A DNA stretch of 64,000 bases from W1P20-047 sp045118335 (GCA_045118335.1 JBGUXY010000041.1:37351-101350); one strand, 5' to 3'. Numbered from the stretch's first letter, positions 50,994 through 60,810 are shown. Notes: generated by a model not told the origin, from the letters alone. Numbers and translations: made by a program.

Positions 50994-53669
50994 TCAATGC
51001 GCCAAAGCCCAGTTCGCCCCTTGGCTCACGTCCACGACCAGGGGCACCTGCAGCTCGACGATGTTTTCCATCACGTCTTTCAGCAGGGCCGCAACGTCTT
51101 GTGCCTGGTCCGCTGGAACCGAAAGGTCAAGCTCGTCGTGTACCTGCAGCATGAGCTTCGCCTGCGGGAACTCGCTAGACAAGCGCCGATGCATCTCCAC
51201 CATGGCCTTCTTTATGATGTCGGCGGCACTACCCTGCATGGGATGGTTCATGGCGGTACGCTCACCGAAAGCACGTTGCTGCCCCGATGCTCGAAGTTCG
51301 GGTATGTGGCGCTTGCGCCCGAACATGGTCTGGGCGTAGACGTTTTCCTTCGCATCGGCGACCACCTGGTCAAGGTAGGCGCGAACACCTGGATATGCGG
51401 CGAAATACTGGTCGATGAGCTGCTGCGCCTCGCCGAAGGATATGTGCAGGCTCTGACTGAGGCCGAACGCCTGCTGCCCGTACACGATGCCGAAATTCAC
51501 CGCCTTCGCACGACTGCGCAGCTCGGGTGTCACGTCTTCCACCGGTATGCCGAACACGCGCGCGGCAGTGGCCGCATGGAAGTCGGCACCTGACTTGAAC
51601 GCCTCGACCAGATGCTCGTCGGCCGATAGGTGGGCCAGCACGCGCAGCTCGATTTGCGAATAGTCGGCCGACACGAACACTTCTCCCGACTCGAGCGGCA
51701 CGAAGCATTCGCGGATGTGACGCCCGAAATCAGTTCGAACGGGGATGTTTTGCAGGTTCGGGTTGCTCGAAGACAGGCGGCCGGTCGTGGTCACGGTCTC
51801 GTTGAACGACGTGTGCAGTCGCCCGTCGGCTCCAAGCAGCCTTGGCAAGGCATCGATGTAGGTGGACTTGATCTTCGCGAACTCGCGGTACTTCAAGATG
51901 AGCTCGGGGAGCGGGTGCTCCTTTGCCAGTTCGCCGAGCACCTTGGCATCGGTGGAATAGCCACGCGTCGTCTTCTTGCGGGGTTTTAGTCCCACGACCT
52001 CGAATAGAATATGCCCCACCTGCTTGGGCGAATCGATGTTGAACTCCTCACCCGCCATGTCGTAGATATCTGACACGATTCGGTCCAAATCGCCCTGGGT
52101 GATCTGGCCTATGGCTCGCAGGTGCGCCACATCAAGCGCAGCGCCGACTCTTTCCATCTGGGCGAGCACGGGAACAAGCGGCAGATCGATGTCTCGGTAC
52201 ACCGCCATGCTCCCGTCGGCCTCCAGGGCATTTTCCAGGGGCCCGACCAGCTCATGCATGGCCACCGCTTCCTGCGCAAGCGCCTCGATCGCATCCTTGG
52301 GCACCGAAAGCGATCCGCCCAGGTAGGTTTCGGCCAAAAGCGGGACCGTGTAATTCGAGATAGAGGAGTTGAGTACGTAAGCTGCAAGCGACACGTCGAA
52401 TGCGCGCGCAGCGAACACCTCGTCATCTGTGATTATGGCCCTCTCGGCGGAATCGGCGGGGTAGGCGAACTGCAAGGCCGCCTTCGCGTCCAAAACGGCG
52501 AAAAGAGCCGATTTCACGATGTCTGCGAACAGCTCGAGTGCAACATCGCCTTCGAGCACCGCGCAGTCGTTGCCATCGGAAAGCGCCATCTGCATGCCCG
52601 ATTCGAACAGCGACTCTTGATTCGCCCTGCCAATGGCCAAGCCCAAGGGAATAGAAGCCTTATCGGGCCACTGCGCTTCCCACGGCAGGCGGGCATCTGC
52701 TCGTGCGCGCTCGACCATGCGCCTGGCAACCTCCACCGCATCTTTGCCAGTCACGAACCCATCCCAGCAAAGCACGGCCTGCGCCGATTGGGCTTGCCCC
52801 CCGATAAGGGAAACCACTTTGGTCAGATGGGAATTCAAGCGCAACTTGCCGAACGCCTCGGCAACGGTCTTCTCGTCGTAAGCGGGAAAACTTGCATCAT
52901 CCAAGTTTAGCGGGAAATCCAGATCACGCACAATCGTGGCAACGTCGCGGGAAAGAAACGCCGTCTCGCGGTTGTCGCGCAGGTTCTGGAGCTGCTTGCC
53001 CTTTAACTGGTCTAGGTTCTCGTAGATGCCCTCCATGCTGCCAAAACGCTGCAAGAGCTTGGCGGCCGTCTTCTGGCCGATGCCCGGCACGCCGGGAATA
53101 TTGTCCGAGCTATCGCCCATCAACCCCAGGAAATCGGGAATCTGGGCAGGCGTGACACCGTATTTTTCCTCGACGCCCGCAGGGTCGAACACCACGACGT
53201 CGGTGATGCCCTTCTTCGTGTTCACGATGCGGGTATGCTCGCTGACGAGCTGGCAGGCGTCCTTGTCGCCGGTCACCAGCAACGCCTCGGCGCCCATCTG
53301 CTCGGCCCGTGCGGCCACCGTGCCCAAAATGTCATCGCCCTCCCAGCCCGGCACCTTCACGACTGGGATATTCATGGATTCCAGGATGCCCTCCATCAGC
53401 GGGAACTGAACGCGCAAGGCTTCGTCCATGGGAGGCCGCTGCGCCTTGTACTGCTCCATCGCCTCGATGCGAAACTTCGGCTTGCCCGCGTCGAAGGCGC
53501 ACACGATAGCATCGGGCTCGGCGACTTCAACGAACTTCAGCAGCATCGACAAGAACCCGAACACGGCGTTGGTGGGCGTGCCATCGGGTGCGTTCATCGT
53601 CGGTGGAACGGCATGGTAGGCTCGGTGCATGAGGGAGTTTCCGTCGATGACGGCTATGGTCTTTGGCAT
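50994..53669 (-). CDS. polA: DNA polymerase I
   Basis: 891 aa. The 5' nuclease domain (1-290) has DGNSLMHRAYHA and GDSSDNIPGVPGIGQKTA. Polymerase motifs follow: A is SADYSQIELRVLAHLS, B is RAKAVNFGIVYGQQAFG, C is LMLQVHDEL. The middle domain lacks the DxE of a proofreading exonuclease (the equivalent region has no FDTET-like motif), so the 3'-5' activity is probably lost, as in many Gram-positive and actinobacterial enzymes. The ATG start matches the conserved MPKTIAVIDGNS. Confidence 0.96.
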   Translation of the reverse strand: MPKTIAVIDGNSLMHRAYHAVPPTMNAPDGTPTNAVFGFLSMLLKFVEVAEPDAIVCAFDAGKPKFRIEAMEQYKAQRPPMDEALRVQFPLMEGILESMNIPVVKVPGWEGDDILGTVAARAEQMGAEALLVTGDKDACQLVSEHTRIVNTKKGITDVVVFDPAGVEEKYGVTPAQIPDFLGLMGDSSDNIPGVPGIGQKTAAKLLQRFGSMEGIYENLDQLKGKQLQNLRDNRETAFLSRDVATIVRDLDFPLNLDDASFPAYDEKTVAEAFGKLRLNSHLTKVVSLIGGQAQSAQAVLCWDGFVTGKDAVEVARRMVERARADARLPWEAQWPDKASIPLGLAIGRANQESLFESGMQMALSDGNDCAVLEGDVALELFADIVKSALFAVLDAKAALQFAYPADSAERAIITDDEVFAARAFDVSLAAYVLNSSISNYTVPLLAETYLGGSLSVPKDAIEALAQEAVAMHELVGPLENALEADGSMAVYRDIDLPLVPVLAQMERVGAALDVAHLRAIGQITQGDLDRIVSDIYDMAGEEFNIDSPKQVGHILFEVVGLKPRKKTTRGYSTDAKVLGELAKEHPLPELILKYREFAKIKSTYIDALPRLLGADGRLHTSFNETVTTTGRLSSSNPNLQNIPVRTDFGRHIRECFVPLESGEVFVSADYSQIELRVLAHLSADEHLVEAFKSGADFHAATAARVFGIPVEDVTPELRSRAKAVNFGIVYGQQAFGLSQSLHISFGEAQQLIDQYFAAYPGVRAYLDQVVADAKENVYAQTMFGRKRHIPELRASGQQRAFGERTAMNHPMQGSAADIIKKAMVEMHRRLSSEFPQAKLMLQVHDELDLSVPADQAQDVAALLKDVMENIVELQVPLVVDVSQGANWALAH

Positions 53670-53737
53670 GGTCTCACGCTTTCGTATTCATCGCTTGATT
53701 CCAAACTGAGCTTCAATTCCCATCTTCGCTCTCGTTT

Positions 53738-54832
53738 TCATTCGGAAAGAATGCTTCGCATCGCGTCACACGCTTCATACGTGAACTTGTTCCCCTTCAC
53801 GTGCGTGATGTCCGTTGAGCGATCTTTGGGCATCTCCATCCAGTCGCCGTACATTGCACGCAAATAGCTCTCGGAATCAACTGGTGCTGGATACTCGGCT
53901 GCTTCATATTCAGCTTTGACGAAAGGCTCGAACCACGAAACCGGATGCACCGGAGGCTGGCCGACAAGCCTTGAGAGGTTCTCGAGCCCCCACATCATTG
54001 CCTTTGCATCGTCCTTTGCGCAAACTAGACCGCGCTGAATTGCCTCGTCGCGTATCTGAACATAGAGACGGCTGAAATCATCGAAGCATTCGTCACCTTC
54101 GCAGACAAACCTATTCGATTGGTCTTCGCGGCAATTCTGGTCAATGTCGTTCATTTGCGAAATCACTGCTGCTCGCAATTCACCGTAGCGCCGCACCCCA
54201 TCCAGGCCTGCGTCGAAAGCATAGTCGTATACGAACAGATCGACGAAACAAGGTAGGGCATCGTCTGCCCAACGAAATCTTATTTGCTTGCAATACGAGA
54301 TAAGATCGTACACGACGGTAATCTTGTAACGATCGTTGGAACCGATGCTTTTCATGAGCTTCTCGAGCTGCCCGTACTCCATCCCAACGTCGACATCATC
54401 ATCCCAGGGAATGCAGCCTTTGTGGCGCAATGCTCCCAGAAGCGTCCCCTCGCTAAGGAAGTATTCCACGCCATACTGCCGGCATAACCCGTCAAACTCA
54501 CGTAGCAGCTGAGCGTTTGCCATCTGAAGCAAGCGAAGCGAACCTGATGCCGGCGGCATCTGTGCATAGAAGCGTTTCCGAGTTTCATCAAGAGTCTCGT
54601 TGGGCTGTGCATACATTTGCCACAGCAAGTTCGAAGCCTCGGCCGAATGAGCGGTGAGCAGTCCCTCTATGCGCTTGAACCTGGGGAAAACGTCTTTGTC
54701 AAGCTTCCAGTCGATATAGCGGAACGTGGCTCGCTCCGATTCCCCGATTCTTCGTGAAACATCTTCCCACATGCCATGAAATGACCTCGATGATGCAGGA
54801 ACGAGACCGCGAATCTTCGAGAAGAAACCCAC
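53738..54832 (-). CDS. licD: LicD family phosphotransferase
   Basis: 364 aa. LicD enzymes move phosphocholine (or similar) from CDP-choline to a cell-surface glycan. The diagnostic motif is SEGTLLGALRHKGCIPWDDD with VDVGM after it (127-150). The N-terminal 90 residues are helical. The start is a GTG at 54832 with GGGGTG upstream. It follows the LicC gene by 156 nt on the same strand, consistent with one pathway. The acceptor polymer is unknown. Confidence 0.88.
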   Translation of the reverse strand: MGFFSKIRGLVPASSRSFHGMWEDVSRRIGESERATFRYIDWKLDKDVFPRFKRIEGLLTAHSAEASNLLWQMYAQPNETLDETRKRFYAQMPPASGSLRLLQMANAQLLREFDGLCRQYGVEYFLSEGTLLGALRHKGCIPWDDDVDVGMEYGQLEKLMKSIGSNDRYKITVVYDLISYCKQIRFRWADDALPCFVDLFVYDYAFDAGLDGVRRYGELRAAVISQMNDIDQNCREDQSNRFVCEGDECFDDFSRLYVQIRDEAIQRGLVCAKDDAKAMMWGLENLSRLVGQPPVHPVSWFEPFVKAEYEAAEYPAPVDSESYLRAMYGDWMEMPKDRSTDITHVKGNKFTYEACDAMRSILSE

Positions 54833-54988
54833 AACATATCACCCCAATGCAAGTGCGCTAACGCAAATCATGCTTTATCTGTGCCTTCACGCTAAAACTC
54901 AATGCCGCCATCCATTCTTCATCCCCAATTGTACACATCATTATCCTTCGGGATACGAATGGCATTGGCTAACCTGGATACCCTTCAC

Positions 54989-55891
54989 CTAGAGCATATA
55001 TGCCGGATCTATCTGCTGAAGCTCCTCGAGGCTGTCAATTTCCGAGATGTCATCGAACGTGCAGGGGAAGATATGCAGCTCGTAGTGGTCGCGACGCAGG
55101 ACACAGGGCACATCATCCCAGAACCGCTGCCGGCATTCTTCCCTATCGAACATATCAGGAAGGTCGCAGGCAAGCTGCGCGCCATCTTGAGCCGTCCAAT
55201 ACGATATGCCATACATGTGATAGCAATCCCGACCCCCCTTGTGAAGATCTCGAATGACGCCGTCCTGGACGTCGAAACACCAATCGGGAGTCGCTTCGAC
55301 AGGAACACCAAGATAGCCCGAATGATATCGGTACTTGCGGATGAGTTCGGGGTTTTCCAGGTAGAGGTCGGATTCGAATGCATAGCAGTTCTGGAAGAAG
55401 TCTTTTGCAACCGTTGCAGACGAGATGTTGTTGGTCGTATCGAAAAGCGGGTTGTACAGCACCGTGATGTTGGGATAGTCGCGCTTGAGCAGTTCGAACT
55501 GCTCGCCAAGATAACCCACGACAATGTAGATTTCCTCGATGTCGATGGCCACGAGCGCATCGAGCAGCGAATCGATGATTCGCCGTCCGTTAACGCGAAC
55601 AAGAGGCTTGGGCGTGTTGATGGTTATGGGCAGCATGCGCGAGCCGAAGCCCGAGGCAAGCAGCACGGCTCTACGGGCACGATAGGGTTCGAGTGCAGCC
55701 TTGCCATCTTCGGTCAAGCCACCAGCCTCATCGATCATTCCTGCTTCGACAAGCGACGTTTCCGCCTCGGCCAGCGCATCGGGCGATGACCCTTCCCTTT
55801 TCGCAATGCTCTTTAGAGTTGCAGACCCATCATCGATGCGCCCTGCAAGCACGCAAAATTCCTCGAAGGTAAGCTCTCCCACCTTATCCAT
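54989..55891 (-). CDS. licC: HTH-domain CTP:phosphocholine cytidylyltransferase (LicC-like)
   Basis: 300 aa. Residues 1-70 form a predicted winged-helix domain (FEEFCVLAGRIDDGSATLKSIAKREGSSPDALAEAETSLVEAGMI, then GLTEDGKAALEPY). The nucleotidyltransferase follows, with signature LLASGFGSRMLP (77-88), K95 in TPKPLV, and VVGYLGEQF. It is paralogous to the N-terminal two-thirds of the fusion protein at 60933-62699. CDP-choline is the expected product, but other amino-alcohol phosphates are possible. The promoter upstream holds a palindrome, so the protein may control its own gene. Confidence 0.85.
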   Translation of the reverse strand: MDKVGELTFEEFCVLAGRIDDGSATLKSIAKREGSSPDALAEAETSLVEAGMIDEAGGLTEDGKAALEPYRARRAVLLASGFGSRMLPITINTPKPLVRVNGRRIIDSLLDALVAIDIEEIYIVVGYLGEQFELLKRDYPNITVLYNPLFDTTNNISSATVAKDFFQNCYAFESDLYLENPELIRKYRYHSGYLGVPVEATPDWCFDVQDGVIRDLHKGGRDCYHMYGISYWTAQDGAQLACDLPDMFDREECRQRFWDDVPCVLRRDHYELHIFPCTFDDISEIDSLEELQQIDPAYML

Positions 55892-55913
55892 GAATGCCTC
55901 TTTCGGTTTGAAC

Positions 55914-55943
55914 GACGATCGTCACATCAACCAAGCGATTATA
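55914..55943 (-). promoter_or_regulatory. Promoter/operator of licC-licD
   Basis: TATAAT on the minus strand (55938-55943) is a consensus -10 box; no good -35 is visible. The perfect palindrome GACGATCGTC (55914-55923) lies about 15 nt downstream, near the expected transcription start, where a repressor would act. Confidence 0.5.
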
Positions 55944-55971
55944 GTACAGACATATCCAACGCGCGATATCC

Positions 55972-57543
55972 CTAGCAGTAACCCGTGCCGATAAGACCCA
56001 TCACGATGGCGTTCACAAAGCCCTGGCTCTGATTGCGGTAGGGCTTGCCCGCCAAGAACAGCTGCTCCACTTCAAGCGAGCCAATTTTGGCAGCACCGAC
56101 CTCGTAGGGGTTTCCCGACAAGATGACCATATCGGCTATCTTCCCCACCTCGAGCGAACCGCGGTCGTCTTCATCGAACGTGGTCCAATAGCCGTTGTAG
56201 GTGCACATGCGCAAGGCCTCGCGCGGGGTTAACGACTGACCGGGTGTCGTGTGATTGCAGGCGCGCTGCATCCACATGATGGGGTCGGGATCGGTACAGG
56301 GTGCATCTGATCCGGCAGATATGGTTATCCCCAAATCCCACATCGTGCGCAGCGGGTTCAGGCGCGCAGCACGATCGGCTCCGAGTATGCGCTCGAGATA
56401 GGAGTCCGGCTCCTGCGGCCAGTCGATGAACGACGTCTGCATGGGAAAATGTATACCCAGCTCGGCGCATCGACGCAAACCCTCGTCGGTGGGCAGGCAA
56501 ACATGGATGATGCCGTGGCGCGGGTCGGAGCGCGGCCAATAGTCGTAAGCGCTCTCGAGACCGCGGATCGCCTGCTCGAAGGCCGCATCTCCAATTGCAT
56601 GCATTTCGATTTGCAGGTTCGACCGATGAGATTGGACGCAGAACTCCTTCACGGTTTCGTCGTCGTAGTACAGCACGCCGCTGTTGGACGGGTCGTTGGC
56701 ATACGGCTCGAGCAGAGCCGCATCTTCTGACCCGAAGCAACCGTCGAGCGCGTTGGCGAAGCAGCCGCCAATGCGCGGTATCCTGCGGCGAAGCGCCGTT
56801 GCCGGGCGCATCGACTGGGGGAACACACGCACCTGGAACCCGTGCTGCATCGATTTCGCAAGCCACTTTTCCAGCGAGATGTCCATGTCGCCTTTAAAGC
56901 CCACGCCGCTGACGGTGTGCACCATGCCGATACCGCGTGAAGCCACGTAATCGACGGCACGCTGTATGTTGCCAACGAGCTCGGGAATCGAAATGGAGCT
57001 GGTAATGTAGTTCGACGCCGCGAAGAAGGCCTCCTGGTTCATCTCGCCGGTATCGGGATGATATCCGCGCAGGTCCTTTACCTGCTCGTCAATTCTTTTT
57101 AGGAGCTCGGAGTTCACCACGCAGGCATGGCCGTCGTATTTCACCATCATGAAGGGCTTGTCGGGGCAAGCCGCGTCTATTTCCTCGCGGCAAAGCAGCC
57201 TTCCCTCGCTCACGCTATGGGGAGACGCCCCGAAGGCGATGAGCATGCTCGCATCGCTTCGAGAGCGGAAATCGGCCACCATTTGCTTGATCTGCTCGTT
57301 CGACCGGGCGTTCATCACGTTTAGCCCCGCGTGGAACGTGGCGAAGCTCGCCAGATGCTCGTGCGTGTCCACGAAACTGGGAGTCAGCACCCTTTCCCCC
57401 AGCTCCACGCACTCGAGGTTTCTGTACCGTTCGGGCAACTCGTCACCAACATAGGAGATCTTCCCCCGTTCCTCGACCAAGTACCGCGCAACCGTATCCT
57501 TTTCGTCCACGGTAAGAATCGTTCCTTCATAGACCTTCGCCAT
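55972..57543 (-). CDS. YtcJ-type metal-dependent amidohydrolase
   Basis: 523 aa, amidohydrolase superfamily (N-acyl-amino-acid or formamide hydrolase-like group). The first metal motif is DTHEHL (near 59-64). Others are the ligand region in DGHACVVNSELL, EMHAIGDAAFEQA, GIIHVCLPT and GSDAPCTDPDP. The C-terminal WTTFDEDDRGSLEVGKIADMVIL is the small beta domain. AAGGAGAGGCC precedes the ATG. It sits 13 nt downstream of an opine-dehydrogenase-like gene and upstream of licC. The substrate is unknown; an amide or carbamate linked to the neighbouring pathway is conceivable. Confidence 0.85.
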   Translation of the reverse strand: MAKVYEGTILTVDEKDTVARYLVEERGKISYVGDELPERYRNLECVELGERVLTPSFVDTHEHLASFATFHAGLNVMNARSNEQIKQMVADFRSRSDASMLIAFGASPHSVSEGRLLCREEIDAACPDKPFMMVKYDGHACVVNSELLKRIDEQVKDLRGYHPDTGEMNQEAFFAASNYITSSISIPELVGNIQRAVDYVASRGIGMVHTVSGVGFKGDMDISLEKWLAKSMQHGFQVRVFPQSMRPATALRRRIPRIGGCFANALDGCFGSEDAALLEPYANDPSNSGVLYYDDETVKEFCVQSHRSNLQIEMHAIGDAAFEQAIRGLESAYDYWPRSDPRHGIIHVCLPTDEGLRRCAELGIHFPMQTSFIDWPQEPDSYLERILGADRAARLNPLRTMWDLGITISAGSDAPCTDPDPIMWMQRACNHTTPGQSLTPREALRMCTYNGYWTTFDEDDRGSLEVGKIADMVILSGNPYEVGAAKIGSLEVEQLFLAGKPYRNQSQGFVNAIVMGLIGTGYC

Positions 57544-57556
57544 GGCCTCTCCTTGT

Positions 57557-58624
57557 CTATCGATAGATTTCTATAAGCTCTTCTTTGCTTTTTGGCGCAG
57601 CCTCAAACACTGCCGTGGGTTGCGCTAGTGCCACATACCAGTTCCATATGTCATCGATATGGGGAGTGTCCACTTCGCATAAATCGCCGATTTGCTGTAT
57701 CGCCCTCAATCCGAAGGCAAAATCGGCAGCAAAGTAACGCAACGAAAAATCGGGCACCCATCCCCCGTCCTCGACGCGTTTCATGGGTGATTTCAAGCCA
57801 TGAAACGCCGGTATGCCCGTTAGCTTTGCGGTCATCGCCTGCACGCTGGGGCTTTCGTAGTATTCGCGCAAAGAGCGCACCTGACTCAAATCGAACACGT
57901 CGAGCGCATGGCATATAGCCTGCACCTCAGCATCGGCAGCTAACAGCAGCTTGGAACTCTCATCGTCCCAAGACTCGTAGAACAAGAAATTTTCGGGGTA
58001 CGTGCGACCCTGTTGCCAATCAGAGAACATCGTGCGTATGCGCGTGGTGTGCAAGATGGGATTGGATGGGGTGAGCGTGAGCACGAGATAGTTTGGCAAA
58101 GCGACTGCGGGCATATCGATTAGGGCTCCCACGTCTTTGACTATGTTCACGGATTCGGCAGCTGGAATCGTTGCCACCTGAACTTCGTCTTTCCGCCCGA
58201 GCATGTAGACGCTTTTCCCCCGCTCCTTTATCCGTGCAATGCTGTGAACGCGCTGCAGGCCAAACATGGTGCAGCCGCAAGCCACATGCTCCCGGAAATA
58301 AAACTCGGCAACGGCACCGAGGGCTATGCCGAGTTTCATGCCAGGTCGCACCAAGGGTAGCATCTTATGAGCGATATCTTCGAACTGATACGTGGGATGG
58401 GTTATCCAGATGTATTCAGCATCGGCAACGGCTTCGGCAAGATCGTTGGTGATGAGTGCGGGTTCTCCAATGCAAACAACCCTATCGTCAACATCGAACA
58501 CGGTCAGCTGAGGGCTCCAGCGTTGAGCATCGCGCGTGTAAAGGCTCACCCGATTACCCCGAGCGGCCATTTCCGCCGCCAAGAGGGTGCCGATGTTGCC
58601 GCCTCCGACTATCGCGATGTTCAT
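57557..58624 (-). CDS. NAD/NADP-dependent opine/octopine dehydrogenase-like protein
   Basis: 355 aa. The N-terminal Rossmann fold starts at MNIAIVGGGNIGTLLAAEMAARGNRV. The C-terminal helical domain has the opine-dehydrogenase-like TPSNPILHTTRI, YESPSVQAMTAKLTGIPAFHGLKSPM and DTPHIDDIWNWY. These enzymes reductively join an amino acid to a keto acid, or run in reverse. AAGGTGC precedes the ATG. The pairing with an amidohydrolase suggests a small catabolic or biosynthetic module, substrate unknown. Confidence 0.85.
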   Translation of the reverse strand: MNIAIVGGGNIGTLLAAEMAARGNRVSLYTRDAQRWSPQLTVFDVDDRVVCIGEPALITNDLAEAVADAEYIWITHPTYQFEDIAHKMLPLVRPGMKLGIALGAVAEFYFREHVACGCTMFGLQRVHSIARIKERGKSVYMLGRKDEVQVATIPAAESVNIVKDVGALIDMPAVALPNYLVLTLTPSNPILHTTRIRTMFSDWQQGRTYPENFLFYESWDDESSKLLLAADAEVQAICHALDVFDLSQVRSLREYYESPSVQAMTAKLTGIPAFHGLKSPMKRVEDGGWVPDFSLRYFAADFAFGLRAIQQIGDLCEVDTPHIDDIWNWYVALAQPTAVFEAAPKSKEELIEIYR

Positions 58625-58654
58625 GCACCTTCCCCCTCGCGTCTCCCTAGGAGA

Positions 58655-58716
58655 TTGCTCCGTACGGCATCAGCTCCCCTGCACTATCCGATTATGCATG
58701 CACCAATGCGGAGCAA
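58655..58716. repeat. Inverted repeat behind the glnR-like gene
   Basis: TTGCTCCG and CGGAGCAA, perfect 8-bp arms about 46 nt apart, lie in the 115-nt gap before the opine-dehydrogenase-like gene. It may be a terminator for the upstream unit. Confidence 0.35.
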
Positions 58717-58740
58717 CTGCACTTCCTTTTATCCCAACCC

Positions 58741-59415
58741 CTAGTTGTTCCACAGGTAGCCCACACCACGCACGGTTTCCAGGTGCTGCGCCAAATCGGG
58801 GCCGAGTTTTGCACGCACGCGCCTCACATGCACATCAACGGTGCGGCTGCCACCATAGTAGTCGAATCCCCACACACGGCGCAGCAGCGCGTCACGCGAA
58901 TACGTACGACCGGGATGCGTGACCAAAAAGGCCAGCAGGGCGTATTCCAGATAGGTAAGGTCGAGTGGGTTCCCATTCACCTGGACTTGGTAGGTAGCCA
59001 GGTTCAACGTCATGTTGTCGACGGTGATGTAATCCGAAGAGCTGCTCTCGTTACCCGGCCACAGCAGCTGGTGGATACGGGCCGAGCATTCCGCAGGCGA
59101 AGCACCGCGAACCACGAAATCGGATTTCACCTGCACGGGCAATCTGAAATCGGCAAGCGTCGACTCGTCCAGAATAACGAGCAGCGCGTGAGCGTTCGCC
59201 TCCACCAGCATTTGCTCGGCAGCAGCCACTTCTCCGACCACGTCGTTGTTCGACTCGAATATCGCCAGGTCGCATTCGCCCTTCTGCACGAGCAGCCGCT
59301 TGAACTGCATGCTCGACCCCGCTGATACATCCACATCCATGGTTGCGAGCACTTGGCGGAACTTATACGCATTGTCCAGGCTGTCGGCTATGAATATCAC
59401 TTGCTTGCGTTGCAT
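58741..59415 (-). CDS. GlnR-like OmpR-family regulator with atypical receiver
   Basis: 224 aa. The receiver-like domain (1-120) has E54 where the phospho-acceptor Asp should be (DLAIFES) and only one acidic-pocket Asp (D11). The C-terminal winged helix ends LLRRVWGFDYYGGSRTVDVH, then VRRVRAKLG and TVRGVGYLW, strikingly like actinobacterial GlnR. GlnR is an orphan regulator of nitrogen genes that works unphosphorylated. It follows glnA by 15 nt, so control of nitrogen assimilation is likely. There is no histidine kinase gene nearby. Confidence 0.85.
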   Translation of the reverse strand: MQRKQVIFIADSLDNAYKFRQVLATMDVDVSAGSSMQFKRLLVQKGECDLAIFESNNDVVGEVAAAEQMLVEANAHALLVILDESTLADFRLPVQVKSDFVVRGASPAECSARIHQLLWPGNESSSSDYITVDNMTLNLATYQVQVNGNPLDLTYLEYALLAFLVTHPGRTYSRDALLRRVWGFDYYGGSRTVDVHVRRVRAKLGPDLAQHLETVRGVGYLWNN

Positions 59416-59430
59416 GAGCTGCCCCCGTAC

Positions 59431-60810
59431 CTAGAGCCGTTCCAGGTAACGGTCGAGCTCCCACTGCGACACCTGGCCCACGTATTCGTCCCACTCCCTG
59501 CGCTTCTGTAAGACCAGATAGGAATGTATGTGCTCGCCGAGTATGTCGCGCATGAGCTTAGACCCTTCGAAGGCATCCACCGCCTCGCAAAGGTTGCGCG
59601 GCAGGAAGCTCACGCCTTCTGCTTTCAGCTGTTGGCGGCTCATGGCGCCCATGTCCAAACGATCGATCGGGTCTTCGAGCTCGAGCCCCTCTTCGATACC
59701 GGCAAGCCCAGCTCCCAGGACAGCGGCGAACGCGAGATACGGGTTGCACGCCGGGTCGGGATTGCGCAGCTCTACGCGGCAGGCGCTTTCTTTTTCGGGC
59801 CTGTATCCAGGAATGCGCACGAGCGTAGAGCGGTTTCGGTGCCCCCAGGTAAGACTGTAAGGTGCCGCCGTACCGCCGATCAGGCGCTTGTAGGAATTCA
59901 CGTACTGGTTCGTGAGCAGACAGAATTCGGGAGCGTACTTCAACAGGCCCGCGATGTAGCACTTCGCCAAAGACGAAAGGTTGTATCCAAGCGGATCGTC
60001 CTGATCGTAGAAGGCGTTGTTGCCGAAATCGTCAAACAGGCTCATGTGCACGTGCATGCCGCTGCCGGGCTGGCCGCTCATGGGCTTGGGCATGAAGCTT
60101 GCATACACGCCATGCAGCGCCGCGATTTCCTTCACGACCAACTTGTAAGTCATCACGGCATCGGCCATCGACATGGCATCGGAATAGCGCAGATCGACTT
60201 CGTGCTGGCTGGGGCCTTCCTCGTGATGGCTGTATTCGACGGGAATTCCCATCCTTTCCAAGGCCAAGACGGTGTCGCGACGCAAATCGGTGGCCGAATC
60301 AAGCGACATGAGGTCGAAGAAGCCACCCCGATCGAGCACTTCGGTGCCATGCGAGTCCTTGAAGTAGAAGTATTCGACCTCGGGGCCGATGTTTGCCTCG
60401 TACCCCATGTCGGCAGCCTTGTTCACCATACATGCGAGCACGCGGCGGGGGTCGCCCGGAAACGCATTTCCATCAGGCGTGCGAATGGTGCAAAACATGC
60501 GGGCAACCGCATTGGAGTTGGGGCGCCAAGGCAGAATCTGGAACGTCGAAGCGTCGGGGAACGCTAACATGTCGCTTTCTTCTGCGCCGACGAAGCCCTC
60601 GATGCAGCTTCCGTCGAACCCCATGCCCTCGGTGAATGCGCTTTCCACTTCGCCGGGGCTTACGGCAAAAGACTTCATGTTGCCCATGACGTCGGTGAAC
60701 CAGAAACGCACGAAATGCACGTCCCTGGCTTTGATGGTCTTCATCACGTATTCCTGGTCGGGACTCATGGCCATGGAAAGCTTCCTATCTGATACTGCGG
60801 TGCGGTTCAC
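59431..60810 (-). CDS. glnA: Glutamine synthetase
   Basis: Makes glutamine from glutamate and ammonia, 459 aa, type I without the adenylylation loop context being clear. Motifs: FVRFWFTDVMGNMKSFAV, GFDGSCIEGF, the catalytic GPEVEYFYF, HHEEGPSQHEVDLRY, GSGMHVHMSL, and the ATP/glutamate site NRSTLVRIPGYRPEKESACRVELRNPDPACNPYLAFA. The start is a GTG at 60810 with TGGAGG 6-8 nt upstream. It is probably transcribed with the GlnR-like gene. The 122-nt upstream region contains GAAAC and GAAAAC in helical register. Confidence 0.95.
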   Translation of the reverse strand: MNRTAVSDRKLSMAMSPDQEYVMKTIKARDVHFVRFWFTDVMGNMKSFAVSPGEVESAFTEGMGFDGSCIEGFVGAEESDMLAFPDASTFQILPWRPNSNAVARMFCTIRTPDGNAFPGDPRRVLACMVNKAADMGYEANIGPEVEYFYFKDSHGTEVLDRGGFFDLMSLDSATDLRRDTVLALERMGIPVEYSHHEEGPSQHEVDLRYSDAMSMADAVMTYKLVVKEIAALHGVYASFMPKPMSGQPGSGMHVHMSLFDDFGNNAFYDQDDPLGYNLSSLAKCYIAGLLKYAPEFCLLTNQYVNSYKRLIGGTAAPYSLTWGHRNRSTLVRIPGYRPEKESACRVELRNPDPACNPYLAFAAVLGAGLAGIEEGLELEDPIDRLDMGAMSRQQLKAEGVSFLPRNLCEAVDAFEGSKLMRDILGEHIHSYLVLQKRREWDEYVGQVSQWELDRYLERL

